Source: Tubulanus polymorphus
Taxonomy: Eukaryota; Nemertea; Palaeonemertea; Tubulaniformes; Tubulanidae
NCBI RefSeq assembly: GCF_964204645.1
Contig: NC_134025.1
Location: forward strand, 16,708,001-16,772,000
DNA length: 64,000 bases
Direction: 5' to 3'
The translations under genes were made by a program, and so were the position numbers. Positions 40,975 through 52,170 of this stretch are shown here, in pieces. Within the stretch, counting starts at the first letter, position 1. Every line of letters starts with the position of its first letter. The notes under the pieces are model-generated. The model was not told the origin of the DNA, made no database searches, and saw only the letters and a program-made list of their open reading frames with translations.

Positions 40975-42300
40975 TAAACTAGGGACCCAGGGACCCCATG
41001 CCTATTTGCTTAATGAGATCTGACGATTTCAGTATTTAACAACAGCGGGTTACATAATACAGTTATCATGGAACGTATCAGTGTGCTATTCAATGCCTTC
41101 ATGTGAAGAAATACAGACAACAATGACCTTGAGATTAGCCACAATTTTGGAATTATTTTGGTAACAAAATATGCATATGCATTTATGACCGTAGTAACAC
41201 CATTTTATTCCACTAGCCTATGCCATGTAAAGCGTATACATTAATGAACTTATTTCCAGTGAAATCAAGGTTCCCAGGGGAAAGTCAATCTGCGCATTAT
41301 CGCAAACTCAAGTGATTGTGTGAAAAAATGTTTTAAATATCTAAACGCAAACCCAATTCGCTTATAATGTTCTTTGACCTCCAAAAATGTGAAATGTAGG
41401 TTTCAAAGATACTCAGGAATTATATAAGATGAATAGATGAAGTCGCACATATATAACATACGGTAAAAACATGGAGTCCCTACTTACATATCGTCTGCTC
41501 ACACCTTTTTTTAGTGTCTACAGCACAGGCAAGCAATTGAAAGAGTGAGAAATTTGATTTTTTATCGATGCAATGTAAACCATTGCAATGTCCATCTATA
41601 ATAGAAATCTACATAATTTCAAGAATGCTGATGCTAACGAGAAATTGCAACATGTCTGCCTTGGCAGCCATTTTAAAAGAGCAGTATTACTGTAATCCAT
41701 GGGCCTAGCAAATTATAGCTACTTTCAAGGAAATCACACGTTATTTGTAGCATCTACAGCCTAACTAGAAAACGCTATGTTGCAATATTTGCTACAATAT
41801 TTGGTAAGCAAGAGGATTGATCAGTTTTATTCATGGACCTACCTCATTACTCTTTTAGAGTTATAAGAAATTGGACATTATTAAGTTTGTATAGAGCACT
41901 CACCAGAAATTCAACACCGCAGCGGCCATATTGGATGAAGGAAAAAGGCCAATTTACAAAGGTAAAATTCATGGACCTACCTCATTACACGTACCAAGTT
42001 TAAAAGAAATCGCACGTTATTTAATGTATAATGTATGTAGAGCGCTAACAAGAAATTCAATCTGTCTGTCGTGGTGGCCATATTGGATGAGCAAGAAAAG
42101 AGATTTTCAACAGATGAAATCCATGGATTAACCACATTTCACATACCAAGTTTAGCCCATGGACCATATAAGAGTCATACCAAGTTTGGTCAAGATAAGA
42201 AAAGAACTTTGGCACTAGTAGCAATTTGAAGCAAAAGTTGACGGACGGACAGACGACGACATATAATCACTCTAACCTGCTCTGGTCATAGTTGAGCTAA
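40975..42300 (-). repeat. Family 2 dispersed repeat with ~145-bp internal units
   Basis: One end is CTAGGGACCCAGGGACCCCA at 40979, and the other ends GGACGGACAGACGACGAC ... GAGCTAAAAAG near 42300. Both ends resemble those of family 1. Internally, blocks with AGAAATTCAA, then GGCCATATTGGATGA recur about every 130-150 bp (41632, about 41765, 41895, 42041). Non-coding. Confidence 0.65.
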
Positions 42301-42560
42301 AAAGTGAATGTTGTTTTTGTTTCAGCCAACTATCGGATCTGAGAATTTGGTCAGTGATTATTCGATTCGGCGAATTTCTGTCTGATTGTTAAGGGTAGCT
42401 ACTTATATGAACCAGATATCAAGTTTATCAATCAAAGTGCCCCCTAATACATCTACAGATGGATGGAAAGTTACTGCAATAACTCGCTGCCTAAGTGAGC
42501 AAAAAACCTGCCCTATTACATAATATCCGTACATTAATCAGTCCTTTTCAACCTAAAAAA

Positions 42561-43190
42561 TGGCCGAGTGAATTAAGCAGTTACCACCAAAACATCTGTG
42601 GGTTTATTCAGTAAGATATTGCGCATTAGGAAAATGTGCAGTCCAGTCGCCTTATGTATAGCTTGAACAGCGCATTTGGTTATCGAAAATTCAAACTAAA
42701 TTCTGGCAGAAAATTAAACTAATTCATGAGATGTTACATTTGATAGCTGTTCACTGTCAGGGTTTTCGGGTGAAATAATTTTCTGAAAAAAATAAAAAAA
42801 CGTGGTAGCGATAATATGTACAACAGAGAAATACATTTATGTTTAGGATCAACAATGGTGATCATTAAAGGATGGTTGTGGGAGAATGGCCGAGGAATTA
42901 AGCAGTTACCACCAAAACGTCTGTATGTTTATTCAGTAAGATATTGCGCGTTAGGAAAATGTGCAGTCCAGTCGCCTTATGTACAGCTTGAACAGCGCAT
43001 TTGGTTATCAAAATTCAAACTAAATTCTGCAATAAAATTAAGCTAATTCATGAGATGTTACATTTGATAGCTGTTCATCGTCAGGGTTTTCGGGCGAAAT
43101 AATTTTCTGAAAAAAATTTAAAAAAACGTGGCAGCAATAATATGTACAACAGAGAAATACATTTATGTTTAGGATCAACAATGGTGATCG
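42561..43190. repeat. 326-bp direct tandem duplication
   Basis: 42561-42886 and 42887-43190 both run from TGGCCGAG.AATTAAGCAG to ATCAACAATGGTGATC with few differences. The ORF at 42816-43046 is a by-product. Confidence 0.9.
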
Positions 43191-43609
43191 CTAACCCTTT
43201 CAATACCACATAGTGTCTCCGCTGCTGTACCGGAGGAAATTTAGGGGTTTATAGGGTATATTTGAAACTTCATAGAATAGTTACCAAGGTATCCCACACA
43301 AAATTTATATAGCATGTTGTTGATAACTTTTGGGCCAACAATGTAGACATGAATAATTAGGTATTGGTGTCAAACAGTTTTTTTAGAAGGTTAAGACCGT
43401 ATTCGTGGTCGTCATCAAAACCGTCCACAGATATTTGCCGTCTTGGAGTGAAGGTAAGCGAAAGGTAAACGAGAATTAACAACGACGCTCCTGTCTGCCC
43501 GAGCGCAGGTCAAGGGTCCTTTAAGCTCGTGACTGTTTTAATTATATGACGAGATTCTCACTTCGCATTTATCTACCTTATTGATTTCACTTTGACAGAG
43601 TTCCGAGTT

Positions 43610-44130
43610 CCAGCTCAAGAGTCAATACCTATAATTTACACAGTACAACCGTGTTTTCATAAGTATCACAGACAATGAACAAAGTACCTCGTATCAATCT
43701 TTCCGTTGATCTTATCGATATGAATGCCGATTAGAAAAGAATTTTCTGTTATTTGTTCAATAAAACTGAATTGGATTTAAAATTCTATTTGTTCAATGAA
43801 ATAAGATTGATTTGGATCTGATATTTATAGTAGAATAAAATTTGATTGAATTTAGAGTTTGAGCACATGGCTAATTAGCATATCAAGGTCATCTATCTGA
43901 TTTGAGAAAAAGCTATTTTTTGTCGTGCAAATAAATTCGTTCCTTGCAAAAACCAAATCAACTACAGATTTCACAAAAAATGGATCTGACATAAAATTTT
44001 AAATCTCAAAATAAAACCCGGAAGTAAAACAGTAGCCAATACCGCTGGTTCATGTGACCACCTGCTGATTTCTGTGGCTAAGCCAATCACAGAGGAGTCT
44101 TTGCTTTCTGATTGGCTTGATAGATGATAG
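43610..44130 (+). repeat. Family 3 dispersed repeat, partial copy
   Basis: Shares CAGCTCAAGAGTCAATACCT, TTTGTTCAATAAA, GGCTAATTAGCATATCAAGG, AAAACCCGGAAGTAAAACAG and CTAAGCCAATCACAGAGGAG with 58560-59125. The head (CCCCAAGGGGC) is missing. Confidence 0.8.
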
Positions 44131-44599
44131 ATGAACAACAGCCACAGCCATAACTCTGGAGAAGGCGAAAAATTGTTGTCCAACATATTCAAACTCCATT
44201 GAAAATACTTTCAAAAGTATTGTAATATGAAATCTTTCAATGAAAAATTAACATTACATAAAGGCCTGATATTAACATATATCTTTGTCATTACAAACAC
44301 AGTTATTAATGTAACAATATACGTAAAATATTTGAGCAATTTTACTTTGAGCAATTTTACTTTAGGACCCGTTTAAGAATAACAAAATCAACAAAACTGT
44401 CTTTGCTATTAGGATTTAAAGGTTACTCGTTATCACAAGCGAACTATGAATAAGCTTTGACATTTTAACTTACCTTGTACAAGATATTGTATGGTCGCAC
44501 CAAAACAAATATTGCACCATGCTCTCTATGTTCTGGATTTGAAGTGAAGATGGATGAATGAAACATATGTGATTAAACAAAATCGATCTGCTTCTTGAT

Positions 44600-45164
44600 A
44601 TTTTTGAAAACACACAACAGTTTGATTGTCATAAGTTGTTGACAAACAGAAGTCCGCTGAGACTAGAATTGTGTTAACTTCAACTTCTTTTAAATGTGCG
44701 GTCTGAGGGAATTTCAATGTATACTTAACATCCGTTGTATCACTACTGCACGTGCTGGTACCACAAGGTTGTTTCAGATAGGAAATGCCTTTACTTTGGT
44801 GTATCCTCGCTTGCCAGGGGTCCGGTATCACTCCCTGAACTCACTTCCACCAGCCCCCTTGCCTCACGAATCGTGATTTCATTACTGGCGGTTTTGCGTA
44901 TGACATCATATATCGACCTGCGAAATACTTCCTTGTTCGGTAAAACATTCGCTGATTGATCCAGTAAATGGGTAATCCAACGGAAGCCTAATGTCATTTG
45001 TTACAATCGTTGTGATCGGTACCTACCACCGTATTCCAGTCGAGTTCAAGGATAGTATCGATTTTAAAGCTATTCCCAGGAAAGCGGTGTTTCTTGTATA
45101 GATGAATAGATTAAGAAACCAATGTCCAGTGTAGATAGGGATAGTACGTATTATTCAACATCCA
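44600..45164. repeat. Unclassified duplicated repeat, copy 1 left part (target of BEL-B)
   Basis: Shares ACAACAGTTTGATTG, GTTTCAGATAGGAAATGCCT and the TAGATAGGGAT...ATTCAACATC block with 51290-51590. Interrupted at ATCCA (45160-45164) by BEL-B and continued at 51122. It has about 200 bp that copy 2 lacks (44800-45010). Confidence 0.75.
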
Positions 45165-45381
45165 AGTCAGGAATTGTTATATGTCAGTTACCAGTAACGC
45201 ACTCCCCTCAGTTCATGTAACCCCGCCTATGTAAACACCGCATGAACTTATGCTGTAGCGAGTAGAGAAATAAATCAGAGTTTACTTAGACACCAAACAT
45301 ATTGGTCGTTGTTCACCTCTCCGGCGGTCTTGCTTATTTTACTCAAACCTGGACCATTTAATGTGGCAATCATAGCCCACA
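45165..45381 (+). repeat. BEL-B 5' LTR
   Basis: Starts AGTCAGGAATTGTTATATG (the other LTR starts TGTCGGG) and ends AATCATAGCCCACA. The primer site TTTTGGTGCCGTGACCAGG follows directly at 45382-45400. Confidence 0.92.
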
Positions 45382-45480
45382 TTTTGGTGCCGTGACCAGG
45401 ATATACAAGCAGTAAATTTCTGAAACTCAGCCAAGACGCCGTCGAAAGAAGAGATAATGCGAAATGCGCAAATTTGACAG

Positions 45481-46623
45481 ATGACGAAACTTTATGATCA
45501 GGCGAGGGAGTTACTTCATTCGGAAAGTGACGAAAGCCTAGACAAATTGTCTGGCGTCATAACTAGAATAGGTACAAAATTGGAAGTTATCGCTGGATAT
45601 GATTCGGAACTGATTGCGAACGCAGAGTTAGGGAAACTCGAAGACCTCGTGTGTGAAACCGATGACTATATGAACGAAATAAACGAACTATCAACCTTCA
45701 TCGGATACCTCGAACGGAAAAAGAATCAAATCGCACCGACAACGCGCATGAAATCCGAGCAACAAAAAACTGCGAAAAGACCGATCCAGTTGCCGAAGTT
45801 ATCTTTGCCAACATTCGATGGCGATATTCTGAAATGGCAAACGTTCTTCGATGGGTTTTTCTCGGCAGTTGATAGTGATGAGAACTTAACGAATATTCAA
45901 AAGTTCCAATATCTGTCCCCACAGCTAAAGGGCAACGCTGCAAAGACGATCGAAACAAAAAAAAATTATAATCAAGCTTTGTAACTTTTGTTAAACCGGT
46001 ACGGGACACCACACAAAATTGTGGCCGCATACATGAAAGCGTTGTGGGAGCTTTCACCACCGAGTGATCGCAACAACTCACTACGGTATTTCTATGACTC
46101 TCTGGAATCTTATATTCGTGGATTAAATTCACTCGGAAAATCCGAAGGATCGTACGGAGATCTGTTAGTACCCATCATGATGGAAAAACTACCGAGCGGA
46201 ACTAAACAACAGCTTACCAGAGACCACGGTAATAATGCTTGGAGCCTGACTGATCTAAGAAATTCACTCCTTAAAGAAATTGAGGCCTTCGAGGCTAGTA
46301 TCGAAAGCCTTACGATAGAGGATGATTTTCCCGCCAATTCGCCGACTGTGGGAGCGTTCGCAGTTACGGCGAAAAACAGACATAATTTTTCACGGGAAAA
46401 CGATCGAAAATGCGCGTTCTGCAAAAAGATCAATCACGTTGCGGTGGACTGTAAAACGTTTCCAGATGCTGAAAAACGCAGAGAAATTGTTGCTAGGGAT
46501 AGTTTATGCTTTAATTGTCTCTCAAGCAGTCACAAATCGACGAAATGCTTATCGAAAAACAGATGCAGAGTTACAAACTGCGACAAAAAGCATCACACAT
46601 CAGTTCATTTAGATGCAAAATAA
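45481..46623 (+). pseudogene. BEL-B gag with zinc knuckles (one in-frame stop)
   Basis: It starts at ATG 45481 (MTKLYDQARELLHSESDE). A coiled-coil-like first half is followed by the BEL capsid core (LPKLSLPTFDGDILKWQTF, FQYLSPQLKGNAAKTI). A TAA at 45982 interrupts the frame, which continues in the same phase with LNRYGTPHKIVAAYMKAL. The end holds three Cys/His groups: CAFCKKINHVAVDC, CFNCLSSSHKSTKC and CRVTNCDKKHHTSVH. It would package element RNA. The stop argues for inactivity unless it is read through. Confidence 0.85.
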
Positions 46624-46689
46624 ACCACACCTGTGGTCGCAAAATCAACCGATGAGAAAGCTGACAGGGATTGACATCAGAATCTGGGC

Positions 46690-48427
46690 GCTGCCAATGG
46701 AACAGTGTTATTAAAAACAGCTATCGCGAACGCAAAAAAGTCGCGAAGGCGTAACGACTAACGTAAACATCTTGTTCGACGAGGGCGCTCAGCGGAGTTT
46801 TATTACTCAAAGAACAGCCGAAAGATTATATAAAAACAGTGAAGAAACCGAAACTATATCGATCAACACATTTGGCGCGAAACAATCAAGTGCGCGGTCA
46901 CTGATTGTTGCGAACTTTACACTATGTTCTGATGAAACCGACATACCGATAACGGCGTTAATTGTTCCACAAATTGCGTCAACAATGCGAAACCAAACCG
47001 GCAGATCTATCAAAGATTTACCCTATCTGAAAGGTTTGAAATTAGCGCATCCGTTTTCTACCGAATCACACTTCGAAATCGACATTTTGATCGGTGCCGA
47101 TTTCTATTGGTCAGTGGTCGGTAACCACACAATCCGCGGAAATGGACCCACGGCAGTATCTTCGAAATTAGGGTATCTTCTCTCTGGACCGCTTAGTGAT
47201 TGCGATCCAATAAATACTGCACGAGTTTACAACGTGGATGTTACGTCACATCGTTTGGAGGAAGTCAACCTCCAAAAATTCTGGGATCTCGAATCCATAG
47301 GCGTAACTTATGCAACAGATGCGGCTTCAGTGGTCGGTAACCACACAATCCGCGGAAATGGACCCACGGCAGTATCTTCGAAATTAGGGTATCTTCTCTC
47401 TGGACCGCTTAGTGATTGCGATCCAATAAATACTGCACGAGTTTACAACGTGGATGTTACGTCACATCGTTTGGAGGAAGTCAACCTCCAAAAATTCTGG
47501 GATCTCGAATCCATAGGCGTAACTTATGCAACAGATGCGGCTTCAAAGGAATTCAATCTACTCGACTACTGTCAATCAAGCCTGACGACATCCGACACGG
47601 GACGGTATACTGCGAAGTTGCCGTGGAAGAGTGGACACGCCCCTCTTCCGACAAATTACTATGTTACTCGAATCATAACACAATCGATGGTTCGTCAGCT
47701 ATCGCCGCAAATTCGAAATGTTTACCACAACATTATCATGGATCAATTATCGCGAGACTTTATCGAAGAAGTCACAGAAGATGACCGAAACATAGGTCAT
47801 TATTTACAGCATCGCGCGGTAAAGAAGGAATCGTCAACAACCCCTATCCGTATCGTCTATAACGCTTCTTTATCGACCGCGGGAAAACCTAGTTTAAATG
47901 ATTGTTTGGAGACCAGTCCGACGCTGCTGAATGACCTCAGATCAATCCTGATCAGATTCAGGTTGCATAAATTCGGATTGTCGGCGGATATCGAAAAGGC
48001 ATTTCTTCAAGTTGGTCTGCACGATGATGATCGCGAGTATACAAAATTTCTATGGTTGACTGATCCTAAGAATCCAGAAAGTGAACTCAAAACCTATCGC
48101 TTTAAGGTTATATTGTTCGGCGTGGTGAGTTCACCCTTTATATTGAATGCTACTATTCATTTTCATCTACATAATTATAATAACCATGTATCACGCGACT
48201 TAGTTAAAAATATATATGTCGACAACGTGATTAGTGGATGTGAATCTGAGAGCGATCTCATGAAATACTATACGAATGTCAATAGCATAATGAAAAACGG
48301 CGGATTTAAACTTCAGTCTTATGCTTCTAACTCTTCGTTACTGAAGGCCAAAGCAGATTCCGATAATTTATCGGACGAAAAAAACTATTGTTTCTACGCT
48401 CAGACTCCAATGGGATACGGTGAATGA
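46690..48427 (+). pseudogene. BEL-B protease and reverse transcriptase with a 216-bp internal tandem duplication
   Basis: Protease: ILFDEGAQRSFITQRT, with DEG where DSG or DDG is usual. The BEL spacer follows (IDILIGADFYWSVVGNHTI). Then 47111-47326 is repeated at 47327-47542, adding 72 residues (VVGNHTIRGNGPTAVSSKLG onward) in frame, apparently identical. RT motifs follow: PIRIVYNASL, SADIEKAFLQVGL, YRFKVILFGVVSSPFIL and NIYVDNVISG. The frame stops at 48427 just after RT. A frame break near 46740 separates it from the upstream VLLKTAIANA. There is no ATG at the start of the open region, as expected for an internal part of a polyprotein. Confidence 0.87.
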
Positions 48428-48930
48428 TACGCTGTCATTAAAAAACAAACAATCGTTAAGGCTGTCTCGAGCCTTTATGACCCGTTAGGATACGTCTCGC
48501 CTGTCCATATTGAGTCGAAGATGTTCGTACAGCAGTTGTGGACGGAAGGTTATGAGTGGGACGAAACCCTACCCGAGCGCGTAGCCGAATCGTGGATCTC
48601 GTTGATAATGGAATTGCGTGAAATTAGCGAAATACTCGTTGATCGACGCTACTCAAAATCGTAAGCGAAATCGGAAGCTAAGTACGAATTGCACACTTTC
48701 TGCGATGCGAGCCAATTGGCATACGGCGCTTGCGTTTGTCTAAAATCAGACGGTACTCATCATGTCTAAATCGCGTATGGCACCTGTTAAAAAACATACG
48801 ATACCGCAGTTAGAATTAATGGCCGCGTTGATTGGTGCTAAATTAACAGATTACATACGAAACAGTCTGATAGCCAGATTGTGTTACACTGGATCAACTC
48901 CGAGAAAAAGCTTCCCGTCTTCGTAGCTCA
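48428..48930 (+). pseudogene. BEL-B RNase H remnant
   Basis: In broken frames: VSSLYDPLGYVSPVHIESKM, LHTFCDASQLAYGACVCL, IPQLELMAALIGAKL and VLHWINSEKKLPVFVAHN. At least two stops (48662, 48766). The region between the ELM block and the HWINSEK block is shortened relative to BEL-A, so part of the domain is deleted. Confidence 0.8.
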
Positions 48931-48938
48931 TAACCGAA

Positions 48939-50666
48939 ATGAACGAGGACAAACAGCTTGACGAAAAAATCAGCGAAAACAACGAAGTTGGAATATGTAA
49001 CGTAATAGATCAGAACGATTTCACTTCGTTAACAAGGCTATTACCCGTAACCGCGCTAGTTCGACGATTTATTAAAAAGTTAAGACGCGAAAACCATGAA
49101 TCGGATGAAATAACTGCTAACGAAATAGCAGAATGCGAAGATCTATGGAACAAGGGTGTTCAATCGAGTTACTTCAATGACGTGAAAGTTAGTTTAGAAC
49201 ATAAATCTAAGAAAAAGCCATCACTTGTAAAGAAACTTCGTTTGTTTTTAAAAGATGATATTATTCGTGTTGGAGGCCGTCTCCATAACGCGCCCATCGG
49301 ATACGATGCAAAGTTTCCGATATTATTACCTCATTGTAGATATAGTGAATTAATCGTACTGGATTCCCATAATAAGGTCAAACACCTTGGTACGGAATCT
49401 ACTATTACCGTAGTCCGACAAAAGTATTGGAATACTCGTGTTCGTCAAGTCGCTCGGAAGTTGTTGAGAAAATGCGTCATATGCAAATATATCACCGGTA
49501 AACTGTACTCGTTACCAAACTGCGCTCCGTTACAATCTTCGCGTTTGAAAGAGGCTCCACCCTTCACCGTCTGTGGTTTAGATTTCACCGGTGCACTACA
49601 TCTTCGGTCGAAATCCGGGGAGGAGTCACTCGTGTATATATGCTTGTTTACTTGCGCGAACACGCGTGCCATCCATCTGGAAGTGGTAACGGACATGACT
49701 ACGTCAACATTCTTACACGCATTGAGGAGAATGGCTGCCAGACGTTCGTTACCACAGAAAATAATATCGGACAACCAATCAACCTATATTGCGAGTAACA
49801 ATGCTATCAAAAATATATACGAATCGATCGAAACCCGCAAGTACTTCAGCCTACACCGATCAGAGTGGGTCATGATAACTCGTCGAGCCCCCTGGTTTGG
49901 TGGATTTTACGAAAGGCTAGTTGGAATAACAAAAACCGCGATCAAAAAAGTTCTGGGACATGCGCGAATATCCCTGCTGGAATTGATTACGATCGTATCA
50001 GAGACTGAACAAGCTGTAAATAATCGCCCGATATCGTACTGTTCATCTGATGTGGACGACCCAGAACCTTTAACCCCGTCACATTTCCTTCACAGTCGCG
50101 TTCTCACGAGTTTACGGCATCTATTCGTAAGTTACGATGAACTGACCGACCCGACGCTTGGAAATGTGCCAACAGAATTTGAAAAACATTCGGTGCGAAG
50201 TGGTTCATTAAAACAACATCTGTGGAAACGTTGGGCTGAGGAATACGTAACAGCCCTACGCGAAAGACACATCCAATTTAAAAATCGCGGATTAACTGGA
50301 AATACCATCAGAAAGGGTGATGTCGTGTTAGTACACGACGACAATCATAATTCGCGTCTGAAATGGAAACTAGCACTGGTCGAGGAACTCGTCCCGGGGA
50401 ACGACGGCTTAGTTAGAACCGCTAAGATTAAAATTTCGAATGGCAGAACTAATCGACCAATTAGTAAACTCTACCCTCTTGAAGTGCGCGCCGCTGATCC
50501 CTCGAACACGTGCAAATCGGACTCAAACGTAAATTCTGCACCCGTCACACATCATTCGACGAGAAAGGCAGCTGCTGCGGCTAGAAATAACATCAGTAGA
50601 TGGGCTAACGTGCTGTCTGATACATGTAGTAGTTATTTAATTGATAACCGCTCAGGTCAACGCTAG
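48939..50666 (+). CDS. BEL-B integrase (long open frame)
   Basis: About 575 codons without a break. Residues about 100-180 hold the connection and HHCC zinc domain (RVGGRLHNAP, DSHNKVKHLGTEST, KCVICKYITGK). The catalytic D,D,E residues are in CGLDFTGALH, KIISDNQSTY and GGFYERLVGITK. The C-terminus has NNRPISY, LTPSHFLHSR, KGDVVLVHDD, RLKWKLALVEELVPG and NRPISKLYPLEV, as in BEL-A. The part upstream of residue 50 belongs to the RNase H/integrase linker, so the ATG at 48939 is probably not a natural start. Confidence 0.88.
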   Translation: MNEDKQLDEKISENNEVGICNVIDQNDFTSLTRLLPVTALVRRFIKKLRRENHESDEITANEIAECEDLWNKGVQSSYFNDVKVSLEHKSKKKPSLVKKLRLFLKDDIIRVGGRLHNAPIGYDAKFPILLPHCRYSELIVLDSHNKVKHLGTESTITVVRQKYWNTRVRQVARKLLRKCVICKYITGKLYSLPNCAPLQSSRLKEAPPFTVCGLDFTGALHLRSKSGEESLVYICLFTCANTRAIHLEVVTDMTTSTFLHALRRMAARRSLPQKIISDNQSTYIASNNAIKNIYESIETRKYFSLHRSEWVMITRRAPWFGGFYERLVGITKTAIKKVLGHARISLLELITIVSETEQAVNNRPISYCSSDVDDPEPLTPSHFLHSRVLTSLRHLFVSYDELTDPTLGNVPTEFEKHSVRSGSLKQHLWKRWAEEYVTALRERHIQFKNRGLTGNTIRKGDVVLVHDDNHNSRLKWKLALVEELVPGNDGLVRTAKIKISNGRTNRPISKLYPLEVRAADPSNTCKSDSNVNSAPVTHHSTRKAAAAARNNISRWANVLSDTCSSYLIDNRSGQR

Positions 50667-50899
50667 GTCACTCGGACCTAAACAACAAACACAACGCAAT
50701 GTAATAGACTTTATAATCTAAGTTTTAGAATTAATTTCAATTGTACACATCGTTTTTAGTTGTCAGTAGTTCCTTATCTGACTATCATAAATTTATAACA
50801 ATGTACATGCATCATTTATTCGAATATCGATATTACTTAGTTGTAGTAACATTTTTTCTTAATTACATGTATCTAGTAATTTTCTGTCGCCCGGGAGAA

Positions 50900-51116
50900 T
50901 GTCGGGAATTGTTATATGTCAGTTACCAGTAACGCACTCCCCTCAGTTCATGTAACCCCGCCTATGTAAGCCCTGCATGAACTTATGCTGTAGCGAGTGG
51001 AGAAATAAATCTGAGTTTACTTAGACACCAAACATATTGATCGTTGTTCACCTCTCCGGCGGTCTTGCTTATTTTACTCAAACCTGGACCATTTAATGTG
51101 GCAATCATAGCCCACA
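50900..51116 (+). repeat. BEL-B 3' LTR
   Basis: Matches 45165-45381; starts TGTCGGGAATTGTTATATG and ends GCCCACA. A short purine run (CGGGAGAA) lies just before it, as expected for a polypurine tract. Confidence 0.92.
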
Positions 51117-51121
51117 ATCCA

Positions 51122-51764
51122 CCCGACAAAATCTGCAACAATAAAAAATGTACCAATTTAGTTTCTGCCTAATCAAAACGGAAATGAAATATTTCAATAC
51201 ACAGTCGGGGCTTGTCAAGTTAGGATATCTAATGGCGGCCATGGAAAACTCTGTGATGTACTTACCGTTGGCGTTCCTTGCAAAAAAATTATGAGGCAAC
51301 GCACAACAGTTTGATTGCCAACAAGTTGTTGACGAACAGTGAGTCCATTGAGACTTGAATTGCAGTAACTTCAACTTTTTTTAAAATGTGCGGTCTGAAG
51401 GAAATACAATGTCCGATCTATCACTACTGCTAGTGCTGGTACCACTAGGTAGTTTCAGATAGGAAATGCCTTGACTCCGGTGGAGTATCGATTTTGAAGC
51501 TATTCCGAGGAATGCAGTGTTTGCTGTAGTATAGATGAATGGAAACCACTGTCTAGGGTAGATAGGGATTGTATGTATCATTCAACATCATTTGACAAAA
51601 TCTAAAACGATAAAAAATGTACCAATTTAGTTTCTGCCTAATCAAAATTCAAATAAAAAGTATTCAATACACTTTCGGAGCTTGTCAAGTATAGGATATC
51701 TAATGCCGGCCATGGAAAAGCCCCTTTACCAATGACGTTGCTTGCAAAAAAATCTAAGTTAAGA
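51122..51764. repeat. Unclassified duplicated repeat: end of copy 1 and copy 2
   Basis: 51122-51285 continues the repeat broken by BEL-B (GACAAAATCTGCAACAATAA). 51290-51760 is a second copy that includes TAGATAGGGATTGTATGTAT, then CATTCAACATCATTTGACAA without an insertion. It shows the pre-insertion arrangement. Confidence 0.75.
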
Positions 51765-52170
51765 CCTAACCCTTAAGAAAATAAAATGTATTTTCATGTG
51801 TAAAAATATATTTTTCTGTGAAATAATACATTATTTTCCATATGAAAATATATTTTTCAGCAATAAATGTATTTCTTGATCAAAATGTAATTCAAAAAAT
51901 ATATTTCATGACTAGAAAATATATTATTTATAAAAGGAAAATACATTTCATGATCAAAATGTATTTTTCAAAATATATTTCATAAACAGAAAATATATTC
52001 TTCATCAAATGAAAATACATTTCATACTGAAAAATGTATTTATGAACAAAATGTATTTCTTTAAATATATTTTCAAAAATACGTATTTATCAAAATATAT
52101 TTTTCACATCTCCATTTCCACAAAATACATTCTGTCAGAAAAGGCAATTTTGAAATAAAAACATTTCCAA
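51765..52170. repeat. AT-rich segment of AAATATATTTTTC words, copy 1
   Basis: Starts CCCTTAAGAAAATAAAATGT, then many direct and inverted AAAATATATTT and AAATACATTT words. A related segment at 57725-58110 ends TTTTCTTAAGGG, the complement of this start, so both may be copies of a TIR element. Confidence 0.55.

Larger units (their letters stand above)
45165..51116 (+). mobile_element. BEL/Pao LTR retrotransposon BEL-B, with ATCCA target duplication
   Basis: 5.95 kb, plus orientation. The 217-bp LTRs (45165-45381, 50900-51116) differ at roughly eight positions. The 5-bp duplication ATCCA is exact at 45160-45164 and 51117-51121. Gag, protease, RT and integrase are present. RNase H is partly deleted and there are several stops, so it cannot act by itself. 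Confidence 0.93.

Noticed and set aside
44526-44997. ORFs of 60-101 codons on both strands
   Set aside because: They fall in an unclassified duplicated repeat, and the second copy does not keep the frames.
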